Source: Candidatus Aminicenantota bacterium
GTDB taxonomy: Bacteria > Acidobacteriota > Aminicenantia > S016-38
Assembly (NCBI GenBank): GCA_027068075.1
Contig: JAMOUJ010000006.1
Coordinates: 124,001-188,000, forward strand
Direction of reading: 5' to 3'
DNA length: 64,000 nucleotides
Of this stretch, positions 17,045 through 25,549 are shown piece after piece. A program made the position numbers and the translations under genes. The notes under the pieces were generated by a model that saw only the letters and a list, made by a program, of their open reading frames with translations, ran no database searches and was not told the DNA's origin. Position 1 is the stretch's first letter. Every line of letters starts with the position of its first letter.

Positions 17045-17864
17045 CTTTAGCCTCCCTGAATTTTTCGTATTCCTCCGGCTTCATGGAGAAGGACTCCTCC
17101 TCCGAAGGGTAACCCCCCGAAAGAACATCCCGGGCGTAGGCCTCCACGGCCTCCTTCATGGCGGTCCCCAGGTGGGCGTATTGCCGAGCGAAACTGGGTT
17201 TTTTCCCGGGGTAAAGCCCCAGGATGTCGTGTAAAACCAGGATCTGACCGTCGCAATGGGGACCTGCGCCGATTCCTATGGTGGGGATGGAGAGGGCCTC
17301 TGTTATTTCTTTGGCCACGGCCATGGGTATGCTTTCCAGGACCACCGAGAAGGCTCCGGCTTCCTCTATTCCCCGGGCTTCCTTGAGTATTCTCAGGGCA
17401 GATTTCCACCTTTTCCCCTGGGTTTTGAACCCGAGCCTGAGGTAGTGCTGGGGCGTAAGGCCCACATGGCCCATGACGGGGATTCCCTCCTGGACCAGGG
17501 CCCTGATGGTCTCCAGCCTCGGCCCCTCCATCTTCACGGCCCCGGCCCCGGCCCTTATGAGGTGGCCGGCGGATTCCACCGCCTGCCGGGGGGTGGAGTA
17601 GGACAGGAAGGGCATGTCCGCCACCACCAGGGCGTTCCCCTTTGCCCTGGCCACCGCCCTGGTGTGATAAACCATTTCCTCCAGGGTCACTCCCAGGGTG
17701 TTTTCCTCGCCTTTGATCACCATTCCCAGGGAGTCCCCCACCAGGATTATGTCCACGCCGGCGGCCTGGGCGTAAAAGGCCGACGGGTAATCGTAGGCGG
17801 TTATAGCCACGATTTTTCTCTTCCCCTTGAGGGAAGTTATGAAGGACGGAGTGTTTCTTTCCAC
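17019..17864 (-). CDS. panB: 3-methyl-2-oxobutanoate hydroxymethyltransferase
   Basis: PanB adds a hydroxymethyl group from methylenetetrahydrofolate to 2-ketoisovalerate, the first committed step to pantothenate. The 281-residue TIM-barrel enzyme shows [23 protein letters not shown] (metal ligands), [10 protein letters not shown] and [17 protein letters not shown]. The start is GTG 17864, preceded by a strong AGGAGG 5 nt upstream. It is the first gene of the long minus-strand run to 5836 and has a -10 box (TATAAT) at 17905-17910. Confidence 0.96.
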   Translation of the reverse strand: MERNTPSFITSLKGKRKIVAITAYDYPSAFYAQAAGVDIILVGDSLGMVIKGEENTLGVTLEEMVYHTRAVARAKGNALVVADMPFLSYSTPRQAVESAGHLIRAGAGAVKMEGPRLETIRALVQEGIPVMGHVGLTPQHYLRLGFKTQGKRWKSALRILKEARGIEEAGAFSVVLESIPMAVAKEITEALSIPTIGIGAGPHCDGQILVLHDILGLYPGKKPSFARQYAHLGTAMKEAVEAYARDVLSGGYPSEEESFSMKPEEYEKFREAKDGSDKKDI

Positions 17865-17904
17865 CTTTACCTCCTCCCCTCCCTGCCGGGTTAGGGGGAG
17901 GAAA

Positions 17905-17933
17905 ATTATAACTCAAAAAGCCTTCTGGTAAAA
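17905..17933 (-). promoter_or_regulatory. panB promoter
   Basis: On the minus strand, TATAAT at 17905-17910 is preceded at 17-nt spacing by a weak TTTTAC (17928-17933). The leader to the panB GTG is about 35 nt and contains AGGAGG, so this transcript is Shine-Dalgarno led. It overlaps the hypB promoter back to back. Confidence 0.5.
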
Positions 17934-17940
17934 TATCCCC
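17926..17940 (+). promoter_or_regulatory. hypB promoter with start codon at predicted +1 (leaderless)
   Basis: An extended -10 element TGG-TAAAAT has its hexamer at 17929-17934, and the hypB ATG follows after exactly 6 nt. There is no Shine-Dalgarno sequence in between. Transcription would start at or next to the A of the ATG. Confidence 0.6.
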
Positions 17941-18609
17941 ATGGAAATCAAGGTAATGAAGAAAATCCTGGAAGCCTCGGAGAAGAAGGCCGAGGAAATA
18001 AGGGAGGATTTGAGGAAAAGAGGGGTTCTCTTTCTTAACCTCATGAGTTCTCCGGGATCCGGGAAAACCACCCTCATAGAGAGGACGGTTCGGGAACTTC
18101 CCCACCTTAAGTTTGCGGTTATTGAGGGGGACATCCAGACTACCCTGGATGCCCGGAGGATGGCCAATTTGGGGGTTCAAACTTACCAGATAAACACGGG
18201 TCCCTTTGGTGGGGACTGCCATCTGGAGGCTCCCTGGATCGCCACCGCCCTTTCGGAAATGAATCTGGAGGGGGTGGACATACTCTTCGTGGAGAACATA
18301 GGGAACCTGGTGTGCCCGGCGGAGTTTGACATAGGGGCCCATTTCAATGTGGTGGTGTTGAGCGTCACCGAAGGGGAGGACAAACCCCTGAAGTATCCCC
18401 TGGCCTTCCGGGTTTCCCAACTTGCCCTGGTTTCCAAAACGGACCTCCTGCCCTACCTTGATGTTTCCCTGGAAAGGATAGTTCAGAACATAAAGGCGGT
18501 GAACCCTGCCATGGAAATCTTCCCTCTGTCGGCGAAGACCGGGGATGGATTTGACCCCTGGCTGGAGTTCCTTCAGGAGCGTAGAAAATCCCTTTCCTCT
18601 TCCCTATAA
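17941..18609 (+). CDS. hypB: hydrogenase/urease nickel incorporation GTPase HypB
   Basis: HypB is a SIMIBI-class GTPase that helps insert nickel into [NiFe]-hydrogenase. The 222-residue protein has the P-loop SSPGSGKTT (36-44), EGDIQTTLDA, the metal-site motif GGDCHLEAP (C93-H94), ENIGNLVCPAEFDIG and SKTDLLPY for guanine binding. The N-terminal His-rich nickel store of some HypBs is absent. No hypA or hydrogenase structural gene is near, so its client lies elsewhere. The gene is followed after 8 nt by truD, an unrelated function. Confidence 0.94.
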   Translation: MEIKVMKKILEASEKKAEEIREDLRKRGVLFLNLMSSPGSGKTTLIERTVRELPHLKFAVIEGDIQTTLDARRMANLGVQTYQINTGPFGGDCHLEAPWIATALSEMNLEGVDILFVENIGNLVCPAEFDIGAHFNVVVLSVTEGEDKPLKYPLAFRVSQLALVSKTDLLPYLDVSLERIVQNIKAVNPAMEIFPLSAKTGDGFDPWLEFLQERRKSLSSSL

Positions 18610-18617
18610 TCTAACTG

Positions 18618-19736
18618 GTGAAGATAAAGGTTAAACCCGAGGATTTTATCGTAAGGGAGAAGTTGAAATTTGCCCCGGCCAGAAAGGGAAAATATGTCAT
18701 CTACCGTATAGAGAAAAGGGGTTGGGGAACCCTGGAGTTGCTATCCCATGTGAAGTTAAAGTACCGGGTGGAGATAAAACACGCCGGCCTCAAGGACAAA
18801 AACGCCTTCACCGTTCAATACGGCACCTCCCTCCAGGATTATCCCGTCATCAAGGGCGATGGATTCCTCATACAGAAGGTGGGCTACTGGTGGGTGGAAA
18901 TAGGCCCTTCGGACATAGAGGAAAACCTTTTCACCATCAGGATAAGGGATCTGGAGGATGCGGAAGCCTTGGCCCGGGCTCTGGAGGAGGCCTCCGCCGG
19001 CTTTCCCAACTACTTTGACGAGCAGAGGTTCGGTTCCAAGACCTCCGAGGGCTTAATAGGGGAGATGCTCCTGCGGGGAGAAGGGGAGAGGGCCCTTTTC
19101 CTTTACATGACCAACCTCAGGAGAGGCGACGGACCCAGGATAAGGGACCTCAAGAGGTTCGTAAGGGACCACTGGCGTCAGTGGGAAGTGCTGGAGGAGG
19201 TGGTTCCTCCCCTTTACCGGCCCGTTTTCCGCTCTCTCAGAAAGGACGGGGATTTTCTCAGGGCCTGGGGGCACTTTCCCAGAAACCTTCTTTCCATAAT
19301 ACTTTCGGCGGTCCAGTCCTATTACTGGAACATGCTTCTGGACCGGAACCTTAAGGAAAGAGGGGCCCATTGCTTCGTCAGAATTGCCGGCGAGAGGTTA
19401 GCCTGCGAAATTTCCCGGGATAGATTTTCCCTTCCAACCCTGGGAAACGATGAGGTTTCCCAATCTCTTTACCGCTGGATACTTGAAGAAAGGGGAATAG
19501 AAAAACTCAGGGTGAGGGAACTGGACTTCAAATTCCGCTCAAGGCCCAGGGAGGCCTTCGTTGGGGCCCGGGACCTCAAGGTTCAGGAGATGGGCGACGA
19601 ACTGCACCCGGGCAAGAAATCCCTTCTGGTAAATTTCGCCCTTCCTCCGGGAAGTTACGCCACCACCTTCCTGAAGGTGGCAGAGGCCTTGAGGAAAAAA
19701 GGGGAAAATAAAAAAAGCAGGGCTACCGGGATTTGA
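18618..19736 (+). CDS. truD: tRNA pseudouridine synthase D
   Basis: TruD isomerises U13 of tRNA-Glu to pseudouridine. The 372-residue protein starts at GTG 18618 with KIKVKPEDFIVRE and has the catalytic Asp60 in HAGLKDKNAFT. NYFDEQRFG and a C-terminal FALPPGSYATTFLKV are family signatures. TATAAT at 18605-18610 lies 7 nt before the start and no Shine-Dalgarno is visible. The last 6 codons and the stop run antisense through the 3' part of the tRNA-Glu gene (19718-19790). TruD modifies tRNA-Glu, so the neighbourhood is apt but may be chance. Confidence 0.93.
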   Translation: MKIKVKPEDFIVREKLKFAPARKGKYVIYRIEKRGWGTLELLSHVKLKYRVEIKHAGLKDKNAFTVQYGTSLQDYPVIKGDGFLIQKVGYWWVEIGPSDIEENLFTIRIRDLEDAEALARALEEASAGFPNYFDEQRFGSKTSEGLIGEMLLRGEGERALFLYMTNLRRGDGPRIRDLKRFVRDHWRQWEVLEEVVPPLYRPVFRSLRKDGDFLRAWGHFPRNLLSIILSAVQSYYWNMLLDRNLKERGAHCFVRIAGERLACEISRDRFSLPTLGNDEVSQSLYRWILEERGIEKLRVRELDFKFRSRPREAFVGARDLKVQEMGDELHPGKKSLLVNFALPPGSYATTFLKVAEALRKKGENKKSRATGI

Positions 19737-19790
19737 ACCCGGGTCTGATGGCTGAGAACCATCTGTCCTAGGCCCCTAGACGATAGCCCC
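19718..19790 (-). tRNA. tRNA-Glu (anticodon CTC)
   Basis: The cloverleaf folds with acceptor GGGGCTA paired to TAGCCCT (one G-U), anticodon stem GATGG/CCATC and loop TTCTCAG, and T arm with GGTTCAAATCC. The discriminator base is G and CCA is not encoded. Downstream (minus strand) comes CTTTTTTTA, a T-run. Its 3' end overlaps the truD 3' end on the other strand by 19 nt. Confidence 0.95.
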
Positions 19791-19798
19791 GCTTATGG

Positions 19799-19870
19799 CT
19801 GGGAAGCAGGGACTCGAACCCCGATTCGCGGATCCAGAGTCCGCTGTCCTGCCAATTGGACGACTTCCCA
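19799..19870 (-). tRNA. tRNA-Gln (anticodon CTG)
   Basis: The acceptor is TGGGAAG/CTTCCCA, the anticodon stem GCGGA/TCCGC with loop CTCTGGA, and the T loop contains GGTTCGAGTCC. The discriminator is G and CCA is not encoded. Only 8 nt separate it from tRNA-Glu, so both come from one transcript that starts upstream at about 19876. Confidence 0.95.
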
Positions 19871-19881
19871 GTCAGCAATTA

Positions 19882-19909
19882 ATTTTACCAGTTTCTTGCG
19901 AAAAGTCAA
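19882..19909 (-). promoter_or_regulatory. promoter of the tRNA-Gln/tRNA-Glu pair
   Basis: On the minus strand TTGACT (19904-19909) and TAAAAT (19882-19887) are 16 nt apart. The -10 is extended by TGG, identical to the extended -10 boxes of hypB and the carbamoyltransferase gene. The tRNA-Gln 5' end follows 11 nt later. Confidence 0.75.
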
Positions 19910-19936
19910 GACTTAAAACCCGGGTAAGCCGGGGCG

Positions 19937-19965
19937 TTGAAAAAGGAATGAGGATGTGGTAATAT
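19937..19965 (+). promoter_or_regulatory. promoter of the tRNA-Ala/tRNA-Leu/sppA unit
   Basis: TTGAAA (19937-19942), 17-nt spacer and TAATAT (19960-19965) with an extended TGG. The tRNA-Ala gene starts 12 nt after the -10. It stands back to back with the tRNA-Gln promoter. Confidence 0.75.
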
Positions 19966-19977
19966 AAAGAATTGAGT

Positions 19978-20050
19978 GGGCCAGTGGCGCAGCTGGGAGC
20001 GCACTTGACTGGCAGTCAAGGGGTCGGGGGTTCGAATCCCCTCTGGTCCA
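19978..20050 (+). tRNA. tRNA-Ala (anticodon GGC)
   Basis: The acceptor is GGGCCAG/CTGGTCC (one G-U), the anticodon stem CTTGA/TCAAG with loop CTGGCAG, and the T arm contains GGTTCGAATCC. The discriminator is A and CCA is not encoded. A T-rich 16-nt spacer separates it from tRNA-Leu. Confidence 0.95.
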
Positions 20051-20066
20051 CTTTATTTTTATTTTA

Positions 20067-20150
20067 GCCGGAGTGGCGGAACTGGCAGACGCAGGAGACT
20101 CAAAATCTCCCGGGAGCAATCCCGTGTGGGTTCGAATCCCACCTCCGGCA
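20067..20150 (+). tRNA. tRNA-Leu (anticodon CAA)
   Basis: A long-variable-arm tRNA of 84 nt. The acceptor is GCCGGAG/CTCCGGC, the anticodon stem GGAGA/TCTCC with loop CTCAAAA, the variable arm is CGGGAGCAATCCCG, and the T arm contains GGTTCGAATCC. The discriminator is A and CCA is not encoded. The sppA start codon lies 8 nt after its 3' end. Confidence 0.95.
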
Positions 20151-20158
20151 TAATCCCT

Positions 20159-21790
20159 ATGAAGAAAAGCAAATTTGTTTTCCTCCTGGTGGTAATCACC
20201 CTTTTTCTGTTCTCCATGATGGTCTTTCTCATCCAGCGCCGGGGGGAGGTGGTCAAGAGGGATTCCTACCTGGTCCTCCGCCTGAGCGGATTTTTGCCCG
20301 AATCCCCTCCCCAGACCTTTCCTCCCTTTACCGGGGCAAGCCTGCGGGATGTTTACAGGGCCCTGGAGAAGGCCAAGGGTGATTCCAGGATAAGGGGTCT
20401 TTACTTAAAAATAACCTTCCCTATTTTCGGCTGGGGAAAGGCGGAGGAACTCAGAAGCCTCCTTCTGGATTTCAGGAAGGCCGGCAAGAGGGTGGTGGCC
20501 TTCGTGGAAGGGGCGGACGACCTGGGCTACTACATCGCCACCTCGGCAGACAAGGTTTACACCTTCCCCGGTTCCTTCGTGGAGATAAACGGAATAGCCG
20601 CCCAGAGGCTTTACTACAGGAGGTTGTTTGATAAATGGGGGGTTTCCGTTCAGGTCTTCCACATAGGGAAGTGGAAAACCGCCTCCAATGCTTACACCGA
20701 AAGGGAAATGACCCCCTGGGAGAGGGAACAACTCATGAGGATCGGAGGGGGGATCATGAAGGAATTGGTCTCTGCCATATCTTCAAGCCGAAGGATAAAA
20801 CCGGAAAGGGTCAGAGAGTTCATGGACCAGGAGGGCGGAGGAGTGGGGGTGGAATTTGAAAAATCTCCCTTTTTTGACGGTGTGTTCACCGAGGAACAGG
20901 TGGTGGAGAGGGAGTTTAAGGGCCTGGGAAGGGTGATGCTTAAAAGATATGTCCGGTCCGGAAGATCCCTTCCCGCGCCGGCGGAGGTGGCGGTGGTTTT
21001 CGCTGAGGGAGCCATAAACATCGGCAAAAGCGGCAACTCTCCCCTTCTCGGCCGGGTTATAGGCTCCGACACTCTGAGGGGTATTCTCAAAAGGCTGGAG
21101 AAGGACGGAAAGACCAGGGCGGTGGTTCTGAGGGTCAACAGTCCCGGCGGCTCTGCCCTGGCCTCGGAACTCATAGAGAATTCCGTCAGGGCCCTGGCCC
21201 ACAAAAAGCCCGTGGTGGTGTCCATGTCCTCCTACGCCGCCTCCGGGGGTTATTACATTTCCGCCCCGGCCACTAAAATCCTCGCAGAAAAACTCACCCT
21301 CACCGGCTCCATAGGAATTATAGGAGGAAAACTCTCCATCGGCGGAGCCCTCAAAAAACTGGGCATAGACGAAGACCACCTTTCCTTTACCAAGACGGCC
21401 CTGGTCAACAGCCCCTACAGTCCATACGATGAGCACCAATTTGAGGTGGTCAAAAAGAGGCTGAGGGCCTTTTACCGGCTATTCCTCAAGAGGGTGGCCC
21501 AGGGCAGGGGCAAGACCGAGTCCTATGTGGACAGCATCGGCCAGGGAAGAGTTTTTCTCGGGGAGGAGGCCGTTAAACTGGGGTTGGTGGATTCGGTGGG
21601 AGGGCTGAACAGGGCCATAGAGGAGGCCTCCAGGCTGGCCAGCCTCAGATTCTACTCGGTGAAGTTTTATCCCAAAAAGAAGGGGCTGTTTGAATCCCTC
21701 ATGAAGACCCTGAATCAGTGGTCTTCCCTGAGGATTTTCTTAAGCCAGGGTTTTTATTATCTCCCTCCGGCCCTCTACCTTTTTCGGTGA
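20159..21790 (+). CDS. sppA: signal peptide peptidase SppA, long (67K-type) form
   Basis: SppA is a membrane-anchored serine protease (family S49) that degrades cleaved signal peptides. Starting at ATG 20159, the 543-residue protein has one N-terminal membrane anchor (about 5-25) and two S49 domains. The catalytic Lys is in GKWKTASNAY near residue 172 and the nucleophilic Ser in YAASGGYYIS near 362. NSPGGSALASE lies between them. The frame continues upstream through tRNA-Leu, but that extension is not coding. It has no Shine-Dalgarno; the mRNA probably begins where tRNA-Leu is trimmed, leaving an 8-nt leader. The last 92 nt overlap sfsA on the other strand. Confidence 0.92.
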   Translation: MKKSKFVFLLVVITLFLFSMMVFLIQRRGEVVKRDSYLVLRLSGFLPESPPQTFPPFTGASLRDVYRALEKAKGDSRIRGLYLKITFPIFGWGKAEELRSLLLDFRKAGKRVVAFVEGADDLGYYIATSADKVYTFPGSFVEINGIAAQRLYYRRLFDKWGVSVQVFHIGKWKTASNAYTEREMTPWEREQLMRIGGGIMKELVSAISSSRRIKPERVREFMDQEGGGVGVEFEKSPFFDGVFTEEQVVEREFKGLGRVMLKRYVRSGRSLPAPAEVAVVFAEGAINIGKSGNSPLLGRVIGSDTLRGILKRLEKDGKTRAVVLRVNSPGGSALASELIENSVRALAHKKPVVVSMSSYAASGGYYISAPATKILAEKLTLTGSIGIIGGKLSIGGALKKLGIDEDHLSFTKTALVNSPYSPYDEHQFEVVKKRLRAFYRLFLKRVAQGRGKTESYVDSIGQGRVFLGEEAVKLGLVDSVGGLNRAIEEASRLASLRFYSVKFYPKKKGLFESLMKTLNQWSSLRIFLSQGFYYLPPALYLFR

Positions 21791-22490
21791 GTTCACAGGG
21801 CTTTATGTGACCCTTGAACACGAGCCAGTCCTCCTCCAGTGAGAAAACCGGAAGGAGAATTTTTACCCCGGCATCCAGGGCCCGCTCCAAGGTTCTGGAA
21901 AACCCGGGATCCGTCTCTTCGTTGGGCGAAAAACATCTGGTCTCTTCCCTAAAAACCAGAAAGATTACCGCCGCATCCATGCCCAGTTCCCGGGCCTTTA
22001 TCAATTCCTCCAGGTGTCTTCTTCCCCTTTCCGTGGGGGCATCCGGAAAAAGGGCCACATCCCCCCGGGCCAGGGTGCACCCCTTTACCTCCACCAAGGT
22101 TTTTCTTTCTCCCTTTTTTACGAGAAAATCCAGGCGGCTTTTGCCGAACCTGTACTCTGGCATCAGGGCGTCAAAATCGCCGAAGGGTTTGAGGGTTTCA
22201 ATGTACCAGGTGGAAATTTTCCGGTGGTAAGAGGAATTGGTGAAGACGGGCCTGCCTTCCACTTCTCCGGCCACCAGGTCCCAGAGGGTTTTTCTTCCCG
22301 GGGAGGCGGCCCTTTTCAGGTAAACCCTGTTGCCTTCAAAGAGAATTTCCGGGAGCCTTCCGGGATCGTGGATGTGAACCTTTACTCCGGCCTGAGTTTC
22401 CGGTTTCACCAGATCAACTATGCCCAGAAACCTGTTGGGCCTTTTGCGGAAAATTCCCTCGGCGTCCCGTGGAAGTTTCATGACCTTCAC
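21699..22490 (-). CDS. sfsA: SfsA family protein (sugar fermentation stimulation protein homologue)
   Basis: SfsA proteins have an OB-like N-terminal domain and a PD-(D/E)XK-like nuclease fold; the exact role is unsettled. The 263-residue protein contains KRPNRFLGIV, HIHDPGRLPEIL, the nuclease-fold stretch KSRLDFLVKK then TLVEVKGCTL, and FPDAPTERGRRHLEEL. It starts with an ATGA overlap at the end of the PBP gene. The last 30 codons (a Gly/Ser/Lys tail) are antisense to the end of sppA, which makes it about 30 residues longer than the E. coli protein. Confidence 0.92.
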   Translation of the reverse strand: MKVMKLPRDAEGIFRKRPNRFLGIVDLVKPETQAGVKVHIHDPGRLPEILFEGNRVYLKRAASPGRKTLWDLVAGEVEGRPVFTNSSYHRKISTWYIETLKPFGDFDALMPEYRFGKSRLDFLVKKGERKTLVEVKGCTLARGDVALFPDAPTERGRRHLEELIKARELGMDAAVIFLVFREETRCFSPNEETDPGFSRTLERALDAGVKILLPVFSLEEDWLVFKGHIKPCELTEKGRGPEGDNKNPGLRKSSGKTTDSGSS

Positions 22491-25400
22491 CGTTGCTCCT
22501 CCAGGTATTTAATGTAGGATTCCAATACATCCCTGGCCAGGGGAGCCGCCTCCCGGGAGCCGGTGCCGCTCCGGGGCAGGAATACGGCGAAGGCCAGGAT
22601 CCTGCCCCTGTGTTTTAAATACCCCACGAACATGGAGTTGTCCCGATACAGGGAGGTTTCGGCGGTGCCGGTCTTTCCGAAGACTTCGTCCCGCCACGGC
22701 CAGCCCCCGAATGCCCTCCGGGCGGTGCCTTCGGTGACCACCCTTTTCATGGCCTCCTCTATGCGGCGGGCCACCTGCTCCGAAAACACCCTCTTTTCCT
22801 TCCGGGGAAACCCCACGGTTTTCCCCTGGAATTTTACTTCCTCCACCAGGAAGGGTCTGGGAAGGGTTCCCCCTCTGGCTATGGAGAGGGCCACCAGGGC
22901 CATCTGGAGGGCGGTGGCCCTGAGCCCCGCCTGCCCTATGGAATAATGGGCAATTTCGCTCAGTTTGTAGGCGTTTATCGGAAAAACCGATGGGGCCGAG
23001 AGGACGGCCCCCGGGATGGGGGTAAGGTCAAATCTGGAATTGAACCCCAGGGCCTCGGCGTAACCCAGCAGAGGAAACGCTTTGCGAAGGCGGTTCAGGG
23101 GAAGGATGACCTGTTCCCTTCCCTCCAGAAGCGGAGGATAGAGGTGCATGGCAATGTATGCGAAATAAACATTGTAGGAATGTGCCAGGGCGGATTCAAA
23201 ATCAACCCCCGGGGGAACCCTTTCTCCGCGGAAATTCCTCAGGTCAAAATTTATGCGCCTTCCCGTAAGGAGGGCTTTTCCCTTAAGGTTTTCTGAGCCA
23301 GGGCCAGTGAAGGGGAAATTCCGTAAAAGTCTTTTCACGGTGGGGGATTTTGAGGAAAGGAAGGCCACGGAGTCCACCAGTTTGAAGGTGGAGCCTACAT
23401 TGTAGGTTTCACCCCATCCCCGGTTGAGCCCGTCGGGGGGATAACTGGCGGAGGCCAGAACCGCTCCGTTTTCGTCCAGAATCACCACGGCCCCTTCGTA
23501 AAAGGGATTTTTAACCTTCCAGAGGAGATACCTTTTTTCCTCCAGGAGGGACTCCAGCCTCAGGATTTCTTCGGCACCTTTTCTTTCTCCGGTTTTTTCG
23601 TAAATTTTCTTCAGGCGGGATAACCTTCTCTTCAGAGAGGAAATCTCTGCCCGAAGGGCCGAGGTATTTCTCTCCTCCCTTTCCCTTATGCGCAGGAGTC
23701 GGTCCTTGAGCAGGGAGTAGGAGATTTCCTGAAGGTCCCTTCGCACGGTTAGTTTAACCCTTCCCTTGAGGGTGTGGCTTATGTAGGGGAGCAGGCAGTT
23801 GAGGGCTTCACCCCTCTCCTCCGTTCCCACCAGGAAAATTTCGCCTCCCCGGGAAAGGGTTTCCCCTTCCTGGTATTTCTCTCCTCCCCAGAAGAGTTGG
23901 CCGCCCTTCCACTGGAGGAGGTTGTCTCCGCCGGCGGAGATTTGCCGTGGGGAGTTAAGAACCCACAACTCCCCTCCCTTCAGAATTACCACATCCCCCA
24001 GGGCGAAGTTTCCCCGGATTTTTCTCAGGGTGTAAAAGGGAGTTTTTGTTTCCTTCAAGGGAATCTGGACCACATCGTGGTCTATCCTTATCCTCACGGG
24101 CGTGGAGGGTTCCACCAGCAGGTAGGTGGGGAGTCCCACGGCCGTTCCCCTGTATTTCCCCCGCAGGACGGATAGGATGGGGACCGAAGGGCGGAATCTC
24201 AGGTGAAGGGTCGGAGGGGCAACACCCACCCCGGCCCTCCCCGGAGCCGTGATTTTAAGTTTCAGGTCCCTGGAAACCCTGATCTTTCCGTCCGGTTTTC
24301 CCATGCCCTTTATTTTCAACCGGAGGGCCAGAAGATTTCGTCCAGGGGAAAGGTCTGCCTTTCCCTTTCCTGCGACCCTGCCGTTGAGGAAGAGAAACCC
24401 CCGGGGAGGAGGGGAGATCTCTATGGCCCGGGGTCCCTGGACCACCGCCTTGAAGTAAACCGTTCGCTCCCCCGGAAAGTGGGGATCCCACGGGGGACCG
24501 CAGGTCCACTTTCCCCTTTTCTCCGCCCTCGTCCATCCCCGGAGGGAGGAGGAAAACTTCCAGTTTTCCCCGGCGGTGGCGGAGTAAAACCATTGGAATT
24601 GGGAAAGGGAACCGGCCTTCCAGCAGGGCATTCGGGAGAAAATCCCCTCATTTCCTATGCTGGAGTTGAGTTTGTTTATTTCCCCTTTGAAGTATTTCCA
24701 GTCTCCGGTTCTTTCCCCCACCCTTTTGAGAGGCCCCTTGGCCACGGCCCTGTAGAACCCGTTTTTAAGCGAATAATATCCTCCTTCAAGGAAGAGGTAG
24801 AGGAAGACTTCCCGCTGGGGGGTGTAGTAATAGGGGGGGAGCACGGGAAGCGTGGCGGAAGCAGGGTAAAAGGAATTGAAGCCGTTCCTCAGGGGCAGGG
24901 TAAGGGAGTTTTTGAGGAAGGCCCTCCGGGGTTCCACCGACTCCTCCACCTCCACCACCAGGTTTTTCCTCTCCACCCTGAAGATTCTGGTGGTTTTTCC
25001 CACCTTCCTGGGGAGGCTGGCCCGAAAGATGGCGATTTCTATCCGGACTCCTGGGTCTGGAAGATAAAGGACTTCCCCGGCCTTCAGAGGATAATAGTTT
25101 CCCGGCTTCACGGGTTTTCTTGAGCACCCTTGAAGGATGTATCCCCGCTGGCAGGAGCGAATCTCCACCCGTTTCCCCCTTTTCCTCACCTCAAAGGCTG
25201 TTCCGCCGCAGCGCTTCCACCCTTCTATTCTCAGGGGAGTTTTTCCGCCGGCCCCGGCCGCAAAATAAGCGGGAAGGGACGCCAGGGGCCTTTCAAGGAC
25301 CTTCCTGAAGCGGTGGGGCAGGGTGGAAAGGCACATGCACCTCTCCCCCACGGCCAGGCAGTCCTGGTCCTTCAATCTTTTCCCCTGGAGGAGAATTTCC

Positions 25401-25549
25401 CTGCCCTTCCAAGCGGCGATTTTTTCCCGGGGCTCGGGAACGAAATAGGGCCTTTCCCGGGCCCTCATCTGAAGGTAGGCCCTGATCCCAAAGGCGGCCA
25501 TCCCCGCCAGGGAAAACAGGAGGAATATGGTCAGGAATTTCTTAACCAC
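22487..25549 (-). CDS. class B penicillin-binding protein with very large N-terminal extension
   Basis: The last 300 residues are a DD-transpeptidase that cross-links peptidoglycan: the active-site Ser in VGSTFKLVD is near residue 720, the SxN motif in HSYNVYF near 791 and KTG in FGKTGTAET near 960. An N-terminal membrane helix (about 5-25) anchors it outside the inner membrane. Residues 30-640 do not look like the usual class B dimerisation module. They are beta-rich with Gly/Arg-rich loops and several Cys pairs, followed by a charged coiled coil (about 640-690). At 1020 residues it is far longer than FtsI or PBP2. It follows a SEDS gene by an 8-nt overlap, the normal PBP/SEDS pairing. Confidence 0.85.
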   Translation of the reverse strand: MVKKFLTIFLLFSLAGMAAFGIRAYLQMRARERPYFVPEPREKIAAWKGREILLQGKRLKDQDCLAVGERCMCLSTLPHRFRKVLERPLASLPAYFAAGAGGKTPLRIEGWKRCGGTAFEVRKRGKRVEIRSCQRGYILQGCSRKPVKPGNYYPLKAGEVLYLPDPGVRIEIAIFRASLPRKVGKTTRIFRVERKNLVVEVEESVEPRRAFLKNSLTLPLRNGFNSFYPASATLPVLPPYYYTPQREVFLYLFLEGGYYSLKNGFYRAVAKGPLKRVGERTGDWKYFKGEINKLNSSIGNEGIFSRMPCWKAGSLSQFQWFYSATAGENWKFSSSLRGWTRAEKRGKWTCGPPWDPHFPGERTVYFKAVVQGPRAIEISPPPRGFLFLNGRVAGKGKADLSPGRNLLALRLKIKGMGKPDGKIRVSRDLKLKITAPGRAGVGVAPPTLHLRFRPSVPILSVLRGKYRGTAVGLPTYLLVEPSTPVRIRIDHDVVQIPLKETKTPFYTLRKIRGNFALGDVVILKGGELWVLNSPRQISAGGDNLLQWKGGQLFWGGEKYQEGETLSRGGEIFLVGTEERGEALNCLLPYISHTLKGRVKLTVRRDLQEISYSLLKDRLLRIREREERNTSALRAEISSLKRRLSRLKKIYEKTGERKGAEEILRLESLLEEKRYLLWKVKNPFYEGAVVILDENGAVLASASYPPDGLNRGWGETYNVGSTFKLVDSVAFLSSKSPTVKRLLRNFPFTGPGSENLKGKALLTGRRINFDLRNFRGERVPPGVDFESALAHSYNVYFAYIAMHLYPPLLEGREQVILPLNRLRKAFPLLGYAEALGFNSRFDLTPIPGAVLSAPSVFPINAYKLSEIAHYSIGQAGLRATALQMALVALSIARGGTLPRPFLVEEVKFQGKTVGFPRKEKRVFSEQVARRIEEAMKRVVTEGTARRAFGGWPWRDEVFGKTGTAETSLYRDNSMFVGYLKHRGRILAFAVFLPRSGTGSREAAPLARDVLESYIKYLEEQR

